A DNA stretch of 64,000 bases from contig CAVXLN010000010.1 of the NCBI GenBank assembly GCA_963762435.1, positions 1 through 64,000 of the forward strand. The letters run 5' to 3'. The notes beneath the pieces are model-generated. The model was not told the DNA's origin. It worked only from the letters and a program-made list of their open reading frames with translations, and made no database searches. Origin of the DNA: JAXDMU01 sp963762435. GTDB taxonomy: Bacteria; Pseudomonadota; Alphaproteobacteria; ATCC43930; CGMCC-115725. Both the position numbers and the translations under genes were made by a program. Within the stretch, counting starts at the first letter, position 1; each line of letters starts with the position of its first letter. Below, piece by piece: positions 31,341 to 40,369 of the stretch.

Positions 31341-32998
31341 AGCGATACGGCATTTATATGTTCTATTCGCCCGCGACCGACCTGCGCGGAGAGGGGCTGG
31401 GCCGCTATCTGTCCGCTCTGCTCAAATCGGCGGAAGACCGCGAGGATATCCGATTTGCCCTCGCCTGCCCCAGCTGGATGCGCCGCCGGCTGAGTGCGCT
31501 TTGTCGGGAAGAAGGCGTCGACGAGACGAGCTTCGACATCATCGCGCCGGAGCACCGGCCGCTCATCCTCGATTTGATCGAAGGATATCGGAACGTCAGG
31601 AAGGTCCGCGGGTCTCCGGGTCCAGTACGCCGGGCGCTGCGACGCATTCGCCGTGGCGTCGGGTCCGCCATCGAGGCGGTCGAGCGATGGCTGGTCGGAA
31701 ACCGCAGCCTGATCCTGTTCATCGGTTTCGTGCTGCTGATGATCCCCTTGGCGCTGCTCGTGGTGCTGGCCCAGATCCTTCTCGGCGGCGGGCGGTTTCT
31801 CGCGCACCAGATCGGCCGCCTCCACGCGCTGGTGATGCGCAGCGGCGTCACGAGCCTGCGCGAGCGTTTAGACCTGCTGATGGCCCATCCGTCACGCGAC
31901 GGCACCGGCCGCCGGCTTTTTCAGCTGATGGAGCAAACCGAGATCGCCAAGGTTCACGAATTGATCCGGCGGGAAACGGACGTGACGGCCTGGTACTGCC
32001 CGACCTCGTTCTGGCCCCATTTCAACCAGATCGAGGCGCCCCGCGTTATTTGCGTTCCCGACGTCGTCGTCACCGATTTTCCCAGCTCCTACGCACTTGT
32101 TTCGGGCAAGCCCGGCTTCGAAGCGTTCCGCGCAATAGAAACCACGATCGGCGGCGGGACTCACTTCATCACCTACAGCGATCATATCAAATGGCACACG
32201 CTCGTCGATCGCTACCAGGTCGATCCGGACCTCGTTTTCGTGATCCGTCACGGCATCAATCGCCTCGATACCTTCATCACGGTAACGGGCAGAGCCGACA
32301 ATGCCGCGGCAACTGGTGCGCTGTGCCGCGCTCTGTTCGAAGAGGCGCTGACGAAATCAGTCGGAAATCGCTTTGCCGGTCTCTTCGACAAGGCGAGGCC
32401 GCGTTTCATTTTCTATGCAAGCCAATACAGGCCAAGCAAAAACGTCATCACTCTGTTGCGGGCTTTCGATAATTTGCTGAAACGCGGCTATCGCGGCCTC
32501 AAGCTGATCCTGACCGGCAGTCACACTTTGGTGCCCGAGATCAGGGAGTTCATCCAACAGAACAATATCGAGACTGACGTGCTGAGCTTGGACGGGCTGA
32601 CCGTGCAACAGCTCGCTGCCTGCTATCGCCTGGCCGATCTCGCCGTCAATCCCAGCCTGTCGGAAGGTGGCTTTCCGTTCAGCTTCGCCGAAGCCTTGTC
32701 GGTGGGCACGCCCATCGTCATGGCGCGCATCGAGGTCACGGATGAGATCCTTCGGAACGAGGATTTCTACGCCGATATGACGTTCGATCCCTACGACTGG
32801 CGGGACGTGGCCGACCGGATCGAATGGGCGCTCGACCACCGCGACGCCCTGCTCGAGCGTCAGAGCGCCTTTTACGAGGCGATGCTGGCCAACAGAACCT
32901 GGCGCAACACGCTCGACGACCACATCAGGGTTCTCGACCAGGTCGCGGCCTCGCCGAAATCGATCGGCGCGACGCCGGCACCGATTCAGACCGCCTGA
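31331..32998 (+). CDS. Glycosyltransferase family 4-like with membrane hairpin
   Basis: The 555-residue protein starts MPVKRYGIYMFYSPATDL. The C-terminal GT-B domain has FIFYASQYRPSKNVITLLRA, LKLILTGSHTL and the E-x7-E acceptor motif in NPSLSEGGFPFSFAEAL. Unusually, a hydrophobic stretch at about residues 125-155 (LILFIGFVLLMIPLALLVVL) interrupts the N-terminal half, so the enzyme is probably membrane-anchored. It is the last gene of the wzm-wzt operon; the frame upstream of 31331 lies inside the previous gene. Confidence 0.8.
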   Translation: MPVKRYGIYMFYSPATDLRGEGLGRYLSALLKSAEDREDIRFALACPSWMRRRLSALCREEGVDETSFDIIAPEHRPLILDLIEGYRNVRKVRGSPGPVRRALRRIRRGVGSAIEAVERWLVGNRSLILFIGFVLLMIPLALLVVLAQILLGGGRFLAHQIGRLHALVMRSGVTSLRERLDLLMAHPSRDGTGRRLFQLMEQTEIAKVHELIRRETDVTAWYCPTSFWPHFNQIEAPRVICVPDVVVTDFPSSYALVSGKPGFEAFRAIETTIGGGTHFITYSDHIKWHTLVDRYQVDPDLVFVIRHGINRLDTFITVTGRADNAAATGALCRALFEEALTKSVGNRFAGLFDKARPRFIFYASQYRPSKNVITLLRAFDNLLKRGYRGLKLILTGSHTLVPEIREFIQQNNIETDVLSLDGLTVQQLAACYRLADLAVNPSLSEGGFPFSFAEALSVGTPIVMARIEVTDEILRNEDFYADMTFDPYDWRDVADRIEWALDHRDALLERQSAFYEAMLANRTWRNTLDDHIRVLDQVAASPKSIGATPAPIQTA

Positions 32999-33006
32999 AG
33001 CAGCCC

Positions 33007-33852
33007 TCAGCCGCCCGCCGCGTGCTCGGCCAGGAACTCCCCCACCACGCGGCGAAACTTCGCCGCCTCCTCGATCTGCGGCGAGTGGCCCGATGCCTCG
33101 AAGATCTCGAGCCGCGCATTCGGGATGAGGGCGGCGATCCGCTCGCTGCAGGCCACCGGCGTAATCCAATCGTGGCGGCCGACCGTGACCAGCGTCGGGC
33201 AGGCGATGCGGTGGAGCTCGGGCTTCAAATCGTAATTCGGCAGATTGTGGGTGAAGGCGAAATTGTGGGTCTCGTAGCGGTAGGTCACCGCCTCCACCCG
33301 CTCGGCTATCTTGGCCGGGTCGAAGTGATGATCGTAGAGCGGCAGGATCTCGCGCCAGCAATCCTTGAAATCCGCATTGTCGCGGCAGCTTCCTGCCATG
33401 ATCCGATCGAGCTTGGCGCGGTCGATCCTGACCCGGGCCGAGGCGAGCGCGTTCGCCATCGCCGTGGCATGGAAGTCGCTATCGGCCGAGGTGTCGCGCA
33501 GCACCAGCGCCTCAACCCGGCCCGGATATCGGAGCGCATATTCCATGGCGATGAAGCCGCCATAGGAGCCGCCGGCCATGACGATGGTCTCGACCCCGGC
33601 CCAGTGCCGGAGCGCATCGACATCGGCGGCCCACTGCGCATGGGTGAAGGGCGGCTTGCCCTCGCTTTCGCCGCTGCCGCGCGCATCGAACACGATCACG
33701 CGATAGCGATCGGCGAAGGCGCTGAAGGCGGCCTTCGGCTCGGCCAGCGAGCTCAGGCCCGGTGCGCCATGATGGCAGATCATCACCGGGGCTGAGGGAT
33801 TGTCGCCGAGCAGCTCGAGATTGAGCCTGTTGCCGTTGATCTCGACCTGCAT
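33007..33852 (-). CDS. Alpha/beta hydrolase
   Basis: The 281-residue protein has the alpha/beta-hydrolase fold with oxyanion region ICHHGAPGLSS, nucleophile elbow MAGGSYGGFIAMEYA, the acid in VGRHDWITP and the catalytic His in ASGHSPQIEE. It is close to proline-iminopeptidase and lactonase-type enzymes; the substrate is unknown. ATG 33852 (MQVEINGNRL) has GGAGG eight bases upstream, so I prefer it to ATG 33867. It is convergent with the glycosyltransferase operon and separated by eight bases. Confidence 0.85.
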   Translation of the reverse strand: MQVEINGNRLNLELLGDNPSAPVMICHHGAPGLSSLAEPKAAFSAFADRYRVIVFDARGSGESEGKPPFTHAQWAADVDALRHWAGVETIVMAGGSYGGFIAMEYALRYPGRVEALVLRDTSADSDFHATAMANALASARVRIDRAKLDRIMAGSCRDNADFKDCWREILPLYDHHFDPAKIAERVEAVTYRYETHNFAFTHNLPNYDLKPELHRIACPTLVTVGRHDWITPVACSERIAALIPNARLEIFEASGHSPQIEEAAKFRRVVGEFLAEHAAGG

Positions 33853-33885
33853 GCCGGCATCCTCCATATGAAGCTGGCGAGTATT

Positions 33886-34531
33886 CTAGTTCGTTCGAGG
33901 CATGGGTTCGACGAGAACGGTGACCTTGCCGTTGTAGGCGTAGGTGAATTTATTGACCGCATCGCCGTCGCTGCTCCAGACCGTGCTGGCGACCGCGGCG
34001 CCTCGGATGACCATCGTATAGGAACTCGACTGGACCTTTTCCGACACTTGGGTCAGCCCGCCGCCGACGGTCCGCGGGTCGGACAGGACCAGCACATAGC
34101 GCTCGCCCTCATGGAGCCGGATCCCGACATGCAGGCTCGAGCCGTGGAAATTGAACGAGTTCGCGCGAGATCTCGCGAAGCGCCTTGCCGTCCGCATCGA
34201 GCATCAGCACATGGGGCGAGAACAGCCCCTCGCCGATCGGCTCGCTGGTCACGGAGATGAGCGCCGGTGCCGGCACCGGCGGCAGCGCGAAGGCAGCGAA
34301 GACGCTTCTGCCGCCGTCCGGCGTCTCGGCACAGGCCGCCTTGTCGTCGAGCGTGACCGTCGACCGCTCGCCCAAGGCGAGCGGCACCGCGCGGCCGGTC
34401 AGAACATTGATCTCGCTCTCGCAAATCCGGCCGGCGAGGCTGACCGTCGGCGGCGGCGGCGTGGCACAACCGGCGCCAAGGAGTGCTCCGGCGAGGGCTG
34501 CGACCGCCGCGCGTGAAGGAAACCGCACCAT
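33886..34531 (-). pseudogene. Putative lipoprotein, frameshifted
   Basis: The N-terminal frame begins with a signal peptide and lipobox LGAGC, and reads to EGLFSPHVLMLDADGKALRE. The C-terminal frame continues NSFNFHGSSLHVGIRLHEG and DPRTVGGGLTQVSEKVQSSS, to VTVLVEPMPRTN. The shift is at about 34160-34180, and a one-base change restores about 215 residues. No family is recognised. It lies four bases from the next lipoprotein gene on the same strand, so the two may form one envelope unit. Confidence 0.6.
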
Positions 34532-34535
34532 GTCG

Positions 34536-35255
34536 CTACCTCAGGAGCTGGCTGAGATTGAGAGCGGATTGCTCCGTCGCGACCTGCAGGCCTTTGGTCG
34601 CCTTCTCGGGTGCCGCCATCAGCGTGTCGAAATCGACAAAGGCAAAGTCGGGATCGGGCGCGATCGTGATCGTCTTGTCGGGCGTGTTGACCGGGTTGTA
34701 GACGATCTTGTCCTGCATCAGCACGGCGGCGTCCCGGGCGCTCACCAGCTTGGCGAGCATGATCACGCTCGGCCGGTAGGGAGATTCATCCTTGATGCCA
34801 GATGCGACATAGCCGTAGGCGACGGTGACGAGGTCGAGATAGGCATCGATCTGCGGATCGCCGCCATGCGGGTAGCTCGCGAGGTAATCTTTGTCGCTCG
34901 ACCGTGTGACCGGAACCGGCACGACCTTATATCCCAGCGCCTCGAGATCCTTGGTCACATTCTGCGCAATGGCGTCCTGGACCGAGAAATGCTGGGCTTG
35001 GAGCAGCGCGTTGAAATGATCCTCGCGCGCCGATTCCATGCCGGCATCGACCAGTGCGCCGAGCAGTCCGAGATTCCGGCCGACGGAAGTCGCCAGCACG
35101 ACCTTGGCTTCCTTGGGATAGCCCGGCGTTAGAAGGCCGATCGTCTTGACGTCACCGGTAGCCCCCTTGTCGAAGGGAATCTCGGGTTTGGCGCACGCAG
35201 CAAGGCTCGCAGCAATGCCGAATGCCGCGAGCACGCGCAAAAATCCTGTCTTCAT
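34536..35255 (-). CDS. Putative lipoprotein
   Basis: The 239 residues start with a signal peptide and lipobox SLAACAKPE, so the mature protein begins at Cys21 and should be lipid-anchored, probably in the outer membrane. The mature part has KTIGLLTPGYPKEAKVVLAT and HGGDPQIDAYLDLVTVAYGY. No known domain is recognised. It is upstream of the frameshifted lipoprotein in the same direction. Confidence 0.72.
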   Translation of the reverse strand: MKTGFLRVLAAFGIAASLAACAKPEIPFDKGATGDVKTIGLLTPGYPKEAKVVLATSVGRNLGLLGALVDAGMESAREDHFNALLQAQHFSVQDAIAQNVTKDLEALGYKVVPVPVTRSSDKDYLASYPHGGDPQIDAYLDLVTVAYGYVASGIKDESPYRPSVIMLAKLVSARDAAVLMQDKIVYNPVNTPDKTITIAPDPDFAFVDFDTLMAAPEKATKGLQVATEQSALNLSQLLR

Positions 35256-35555
35256 GATTATCGGACCCTGGAAAGATGCTTCGAAATCCGGCCCGCTTGA
35301 GTGGTCGCATGAAGCGGGCCGTGCCCAGGCGCTACAGCCTCAGGTAGACCAGGCAACTTATATGTAACAGGTTTGGCCAGGTCGATGCGGTATTCAGATA
35401 CCCGTCAGCAGATTTTTTGTATCGGTTGAATGCGATAGGCGACCACCCTTTCCCGCCATGCGATAGAGTCTCTGGCCCGCATCCTTGGCTCTCACTAAGA
35501 TCGCGCCGCCCGGCGTTCGCTTGCCGGAAACGACAGATCGAGGGAGATCGAGCTC
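35256..35555. other. Spacer between divergent genes
   Basis: This 300-base region separates the lipoprotein gene (leftward) and the GlcG-like gene (rightward). It must hold both promoters. An AT-rich patch lies around 35350-35370. I see no gene, hairpin or recognisable operator. Confidence 0.45.
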
Positions 35556-36104
35556 GTGCCCATGCCGTTGCTTCGCCGTATCCTGCCCACAGCATTCCTT
35601 GCCATGACGCTCTCCGGCGCCGCGTTGGCGGCCGATCTGACGCCGGCGCCTTCGCCCAATCCGCTCGATGTCATCCCCGACAAGATGCCCTTCGCCACTC
35701 CCTATGGCGCGCCGATCACGCTCGAGCGCGCCCAGGCGCTGGTCGAGGCCGCGGTCGCGGAGGCGAAGAAACATGGCTGGGAGATGAATGTCGCGATCGT
35801 CGATAGCGGCGCCAATCTCGTGGCCTTCGCGCGCATGGACGGCTCCCAGCTGGCCTCGATCGCCATCGCCGAGCACAAGGCCCGCACGTCGGCGAAATAT
35901 CGCCGGCCAACCAAGGCGTTCGAGGATGCGATCCAAAAGGGGGGCTATAATTATGTGATCGCGCTCGACGATATCATCGCGGTGCGCGGCGGCATTCCGC
36001 TGATCGAGGATGGCAAGATCATCGGTGCCATCGGTTGCTCCGGCGGCTCCGGCTCGCAGGACGAGGCGACCTGCACCGAGGCCGCGAAGCTCGTCAACAA
36101 ATAG
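35556..36104 (+). CDS. GlcG/HbpS-family heme-binding-like protein, secreted
   Basis: The 182-residue product has a signal peptide ending ALAADLTP and then a GlcG/HbpS domain. ITLERAQALVEAAVAEAKK, MNVAIVDSGANLVAFARMDG and the C-terminal IGAIGCSGGSGSQDEAT are the family's core strands. Members bind heme or cobalamin or accompany glycolate and sugar-acid enzymes. Export to the periplasm is supported only by the signal sequence. The start is GTG 35556, with ATG 35562 possible. Confidence 0.82.
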   Translation: MPMPLLRRILPTAFLAMTLSGAALAADLTPAPSPNPLDVIPDKMPFATPYGAPITLERAQALVEAAVAEAKKHGWEMNVAIVDSGANLVAFARMDGSQLASIAIAEHKARTSAKYRRPTKAFEDAIQKGGYNYVIALDDIIAVRGGIPLIEDGKIIGAIGCSGGSGSQDEATCTEAAKLVNK

Positions 36105-36113
36105 CCGGCGGTC

Positions 36114-36770
36114 TCAGGACGCGGGAGCGCCTTCCTGGCGGAGCGGATGCGCCCGGGCGAAAGCCTCCATCGTCTCGCAGCGCGCAAGGATGCGGTCGAC
36201 CGTCGGCGTGTCCCGCACTTCGAACTTGAAGACGCGCACCGCATTGGCGACGCTCATCAGGCAGATATCGGCGAGCGTCGGCGTGTCGCCGTGGCAAAAG
36301 CTGCCCGTCCCGGCGTCGCGTGCGAGCCGCGCCTCCATCGCCTGGAGGCCGCGGGTGATCCAATGGATCTGCCAGGCGCGCCATCCGGCCATGTCGAAAT
36401 CCGCCTGATCCATGAGGTAGTGGCGCACGCGCGGCACGATCATCGGATGCGTGTCGCTGGTCATGAGGGCGGCCAGCGAGCGCACCCGCGCCCTGCCGTG
36501 AAGATCGGCCGGCAGCAGCGGCGGCGCCGGATAGCGCTCCTCCAGATATTCGAGGATCGCCATCGACTGGGTCAGCGGCGCATGGCCCGGCTCGACTAGC
36601 GCCGGCACGGCCCCCTCGGGATTGACCGCGAGGAAGGCTGGCGTGAACTGGTCGCCGGCATCGATGTCGATGTAGGTTTCCCGAGCCGTCAAACCCTTGA
36701 GATTGAGGGCGACGCGGATGCGAAAGACGGCGGAAGAGCGCCAATGGGCATAAAGCTGAAGCTCGGTCAT
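36114..36770 (-). CDS. Glutathione S-transferase, maleylacetoacetate isomerase-like
   Basis: The 218-residue product has a thioredoxin-like GST domain with HWRSSAVFRIRVALNLKGL, close to the SSxxxR active-site motif of zeta-class enzymes, then NPEGAVPALVEPG and LTQSMAILEYLEERYP. The helical C-terminal domain has TPTLADICLM. Zeta GSTs isomerise maleylacetoacetate in tyrosine breakdown. The fumarylacetoacetase-family gene at 62.4 kb is far away, so a pathway role is only suggested. I chose MTELQLYAHWRSS as the start. Confidence 0.82.
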   Translation of the reverse strand: MTELQLYAHWRSSAVFRIRVALNLKGLTARETYIDIDAGDQFTPAFLAVNPEGAVPALVEPGHAPLTQSMAILEYLEERYPAPPLLPADLHGRARVRSLAALMTSDTHPMIVPRVRHYLMDQADFDMAGWRAWQIHWITRGLQAMEARLARDAGTGSFCHGDTPTLADICLMSVANAVRVFKFEVRDTPTVDRILARCETMEAFARAHPLRQEGAPAS

Positions 36771-36780
36771 GCGGCCCTCC

Positions 36781-37764
36781 TCACCCCGTGCGGCTGGCGT
36801 CGGCCTCCTCATGCCGGCCGGCCAGCAGGTCGAGATACCATTGATATGTGGAAGCGAGCCCTGCGGCGAAGGGAATCCGCGGCTGCCAGCCGAGGCTCTT
36901 GAGCCGCGTCACATCCATCAGCTTGCGCGGCGTACCGTCGGGCTTCGAGAGATCATGCTCGAACCTGCCCTGCCAGCCGACCGTATCGGCGACGAGGTGC
37001 GCCAGCTCGTTGATGCTGAGATCCTCGCCGGTGCCGATATTGATGTGCTCGGCCCCGTCATAATGCTCGAGCAGGAACTGCACGGCGTCGGCCACATCAT
37101 CGACATGCATGAATTCGCGCCGGGGCGTGCCGGTGCCCCACAGCACCATGCTTTCCTGGCCGTCGAGCTTGGCGCGATGCGTCTTGACGATCAGCGCCGG
37201 CAGCACGTGACTGGTCTCGAGATTCCAATTGTCGTAGGGGCCGAACAGATTGGTCGGCATGGCCGAGATGTAGCTGAGCCCATGCTGCTGGCGATAGGCC
37301 TGGCACAGCTTGATGCCGGCGATCTTGGCGATGGCATACCATTCATTGGTCGGCTCGAGCGGGCCGGTCAGCAGCGACTCCTCGGCCAGGGGCTGCGGCG
37401 CCAGCTTGGGATAGATGCAGGACGAGCCTAAGAACAGGAGCCGGCCGATGCCGGCGCGCCGCGCTCCCTCCACGACATTCATCTCGATCGCGAGATTGTC
37501 GTAAAGGAAATCCGCCGGATAGGAGGCATTGGCCAGGATGCCGCCGACCTTGGCCGCCGCCACGATGACGATGTCGGGCCGGCGTTCGGCGAGCCAGCGG
37601 AAACTCTGGTCCTGATTCCTGAGATCGAGCTCGGCCTTGCCGGCCGTCAGGATTTCGCAATCGGCCTGGCCCAAGCGCCGCACGAGTGCCCGGCCGACCA
37701 TGCCGCGATGGCCGGCCACGAAGATCCGCTTGCCGGAAAGGGAGAAGGAGGGAGGAGCTAACAC
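36781..37764 (-). CDS. fcl: GDP-L-fucose synthase
   Basis: This NADPH-dependent epimerase/reductase converts GDP-4-keto-6-deoxymannose to GDP-L-fucose. It has the nucleotide-binding GHRGMVGRALVRRL, the catalytic Ser in LGSSCIYPKLAPQP and the YxxxK pair in NEWYAIAKIAGIK. It is 327 residues from GTG 37764. The open frame further upstream overlaps gmd out of frame and is not credible. It follows gmd by 23 bases, giving a two-gene GDP-fucose operon. Confidence 0.93.
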   Translation of the reverse strand: MLAPPSFSLSGKRIFVAGHRGMVGRALVRRLGQADCEILTAGKAELDLRNQDQSFRWLAERRPDIVIVAAAKVGGILANASYPADFLYDNLAIEMNVVEGARRAGIGRLLFLGSSCIYPKLAPQPLAEESLLTGPLEPTNEWYAIAKIAGIKLCQAYRQQHGLSYISAMPTNLFGPYDNWNLETSHVLPALIVKTHRAKLDGQESMVLWGTGTPRREFMHVDDVADAVQFLLEHYDGAEHINIGTGEDLSINELAHLVADTVGWQGRFEHDLSKPDGTPRKLMDVTRLKSLGWQPRIPFAAGLASTYQWYLDLLAGRHEEADASRTG

Positions 37765-37787
37765 CGCTAAAGCCCTTAGATCACCGA

Positions 37788-38831
37788 TCAGCTGCGCGCC
37801 GCACCACGCAGCGGCACGATATGGCCGGCCGAGCGCAGGACGGTTTCCTGCTTCGCCAGCTCCAGATCGGCTTCTACCATCATCCGCACCAGCGCGTCGA
37901 ACGACACGCGCGGCGCCCAGCCGAGCGCCTTGCGCATCTTGGAGGAATCGCCCTGCAGGAAATCCACCTCGGTCGGGCGGAAATAGCGCGGATCGATCTC
38001 GACATGCTTCTGCCAATCGAGGCCGAGGATCGCGAAGGTGCGCTCGACGAACTCCCGGACCGAATAGGCCTCGCCGGTCGCGACCACGAAATCATCCGGC
38101 CGGTCGTGCTGCAGCATCATCCACATCGCCTCGACATAGTCGCCGGCGAAGCCCCAGTCGCGCTTGGCGTCGAGGTTGCCGAGATAGAGCTTGTCCTGCA
38201 GCCCTTCCTTGATGCGGCCGGCCGCGCGCGTGATCTTGCGCGTAACGAAGGTCTCGCCGCGCCGCGGGCTCTCGTGATTGAACAGGATGCCGTTGGTGAC
38301 GAACATCCCATAGGCTTCGCGGTAATTGAGCGTGTACCAGTGTGCGGCCACCTTGCTGACGGCATAGGGGCTTCTCGGATAGAAGGCGGTCGTCTCGCTC
38401 TGCGGCGGATTGGCCGCACCGAACATCTCGGACGAGCCGGCCTGGTAGAGCCGCACTTCCTTCTTGCGGTTCCGCATATGGTCGCGCATGGCGTCGAGCA
38501 GCCGGAGCGCGCCGTTGGCGACGACATCGGCCGTGTATTCCGGCACGTCGAATGACACTTTGACGTGGCTTTGCGCGCCCAGATTGTAAATCTCGTCGGG
38601 CTCGACCTCCTCCAGCACGCGGCGCAGCACCGTGCCGTCGGTCAGATCGCCATAATGCAGCTTGAGCGAGCCGGCCTCGTGCGGGTCGCGATAGAGGTGA
38701 TCGATGCGCTCGGTGTTGAAGGAGCTGGCACGCCGCACCAGCCCGTGGACCTCATACCCCTTCTTGAGCAGGAGTTCGGTCAGGTAGGATCCGTCCTGCC
38801 CGGTAATGCCACTGATCAGCGCGCGTTTCAT
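37788..38831 (-). CDS. gmd: GDP-mannose 4,6-dehydratase
   Basis: The 347-residue enzyme converts GDP-D-mannose to GDP-4-keto-6-deoxy-D-mannose. It has the dinucleotide motif GITGQDGSYLTELLL, GSSEMFGAANPPQSE, the catalytic YPRSPYAVSKVAAHWYT, and AKRDWGFAGDYVEAMW. With fcl it supplies GDP-L-fucose, or, by another reductase, GDP-rhamnose, for the nearby surface-polysaccharide genes. Confidence 0.95.
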   Translation of the reverse strand: MKRALISGITGQDGSYLTELLLKKGYEVHGLVRRASSFNTERIDHLYRDPHEAGSLKLHYGDLTDGTVLRRVLEEVEPDEIYNLGAQSHVKVSFDVPEYTADVVANGALRLLDAMRDHMRNRKKEVRLYQAGSSEMFGAANPPQSETTAFYPRSPYAVSKVAAHWYTLNYREAYGMFVTNGILFNHESPRRGETFVTRKITRAAGRIKEGLQDKLYLGNLDAKRDWGFAGDYVEAMWMMLQHDRPDDFVVATGEAYSVREFVERTFAILGLDWQKHVEIDPRYFRPTEVDFLQGDSSKMRKALGWAPRVSFDALVRMMVEADLELAKQETVLRSAGHIVPLRGAARS

Positions 38832-38935
38832 TCCACCATCTTCGACAAGTTGCAGTCGGCCGGAAAGCCGGGGCGGAGACTAACCCCTCTCCCGGCCGAT
38901 TGCAAAACGCCATTCGCGCGGTGATTGCCGGGTGG

Positions 38936-40369
38936 CTATGGCGCCAGCGCCTGCGCATATTCGGCGCGGCACTGCTCCGTCAGCGCCGCATCGCTGATCC
39001 CGGAAAAGCCGAAGCCGTTCCATCGATAGAGCTGGATGCGCGGCGTCGAAGTATGTGCCGGGTCCAGCATGATGAAGGAATCGCCGCGATGCAGCGCACA
39101 GAGATAGCTCTGGCCAGCCTCATCCTCGATCACGCTCGCGTCCAGCAGAGGCCAAGCCAGTGCCGAGCCGCGCCAGCGGGCGATCAGGCCATGGGGTGTC
39201 ACGTCATAGACATAGGGGCGCGGACCGTCTTCCGAATCCATCGAGGATCGATGCCGCTCGAGCGTGATCAGCATGGGCGGCTTGCCGGGTGCGAGCGCAC
39301 CGATCGACGCGCTGACTAAGGGGCCCGGCACCGTGCGCCATGTGCGCTCGCCGGATTTGCCCTCGAGCACGGTCCGGCCATCGGCCATGATCTGCCCGGG
39401 CGCCGTCCAGGCGCGGATCGCCTGGCCGTTGATCGTCACCGGAGCCGTCGCCGGCACGCTGCAACGTGCGAGATCCGGGCTGATGATAGGCCCCGCCGGA
39501 TGGGGAAAGGACGAGCCCATCGGCGTCTCGGTCGCTAGCCCTCCGCAGGTCAAATGGTCGCCGGCGATCCGGCATTCGGCGATCAGCCCGTGCTTGGTCG
39601 CCGCATATTTCTGGTCGAAGACATGATTGCCCAGCGAATAGAAGACCGGCCTCCCGTCAAGGCAGGCGGGCGGCTGGACCGTGTGCGGATGCGCGCCGAT
39701 GATGACGTCGGCACCATGGCCGACCAGCCACGCCGCCTGGGCCTGTTGCTCCGGCACGACCCAATCGGCCAGCTCTTTGCCCCAATGGACGAAGACGATC
39801 ACCCAATCGGCGACGGCGCGCGCCAGCCGAAGCTTCTGGGCGATCTGCCAGGACGGCACGGCGTCGATCACCCCATCGCGCGCCGGCACCAGGCTGATGG
39901 CGACGATCGCGATGGTGCGGTCGCCCAGGCGGATGAAGGCGGGCGATTCAGGCGACCCGATCGCTGCCAGCCCGGCGGAGGCAAGCGCCATTGTGGTTGC
40001 GCGCCGGCCCGCCTCGCCCAGATCGCCGCTATGGTTGTTGGCAATGCCCAGTGCCGTGAAACCCGCCTGCTTCAAGAGGTCCAGCAGGTGCGGATCATCG
40101 GCGAAGCAGAGCTCGAGCGGGGCCGCACAGCCCAGCGGATCGCCGACCGTGCCTTCGAGATTGCCCATGACGAGATCGGCCGATCCGAGAATCTTGCCCA
40201 TGTCCGACCAGGGCGACGCGCCATGCCGAGCCGCCATCTCGTGGGCGACCTCCCGGGCGAGCAGGATGTCGCCAGTGAAGACCAGCCGATATTGCGGGGC
40301 CGCCGCCATTGCCCAGGACGCTTGGACGAGCCCCAACAGCAACAGCAGCAGGCACGCCCAAAGGTTCAA
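38936..40369 (-). CDS. CapA-family metallophosphatase-like protein, exported
   Basis: The 477 residues begin with a signal peptide (LLLLLGLVQASWAMA) and carry the CapA/PGA_cap motifs FTGDILLAREV, GNLEGTVG, GIANNHSGDLG, VHWGKELADW and IGAHPHTVQPP. These belong to the calcineurin-like fold and line a metal site. The family includes the capsule protein CapA of poly-gamma-glutamate systems, but no capBC genes are present here. The start overlaps the DUF3160 stop by four bases, so the pair is coupled. Confidence 0.85.
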   Translation of the reverse strand: MNLWACLLLLLLGLVQASWAMAAAPQYRLVFTGDILLAREVAHEMAARHGASPWSDMGKILGSADLVMGNLEGTVGDPLGCAAPLELCFADDPHLLDLLKQAGFTALGIANNHSGDLGEAGRRATTMALASAGLAAIGSPESPAFIRLGDRTIAIVAISLVPARDGVIDAVPSWQIAQKLRLARAVADWVIVFVHWGKELADWVVPEQQAQAAWLVGHGADVIIGAHPHTVQPPACLDGRPVFYSLGNHVFDQKYAATKHGLIAECRIAGDHLTCGGLATETPMGSSFPHPAGPIISPDLARCSVPATAPVTINGQAIRAWTAPGQIMADGRTVLEGKSGERTWRTVPGPLVSASIGALAPGKPPMLITLERHRSSMDSEDGPRPYVYDVTPHGLIARWRGSALAWPLLDASVIEDEAGQSYLCALHRGDSFIMLDPAHTSTPRIQLYRWNGFGFSGISDAALTEQCRAEYAQALAP

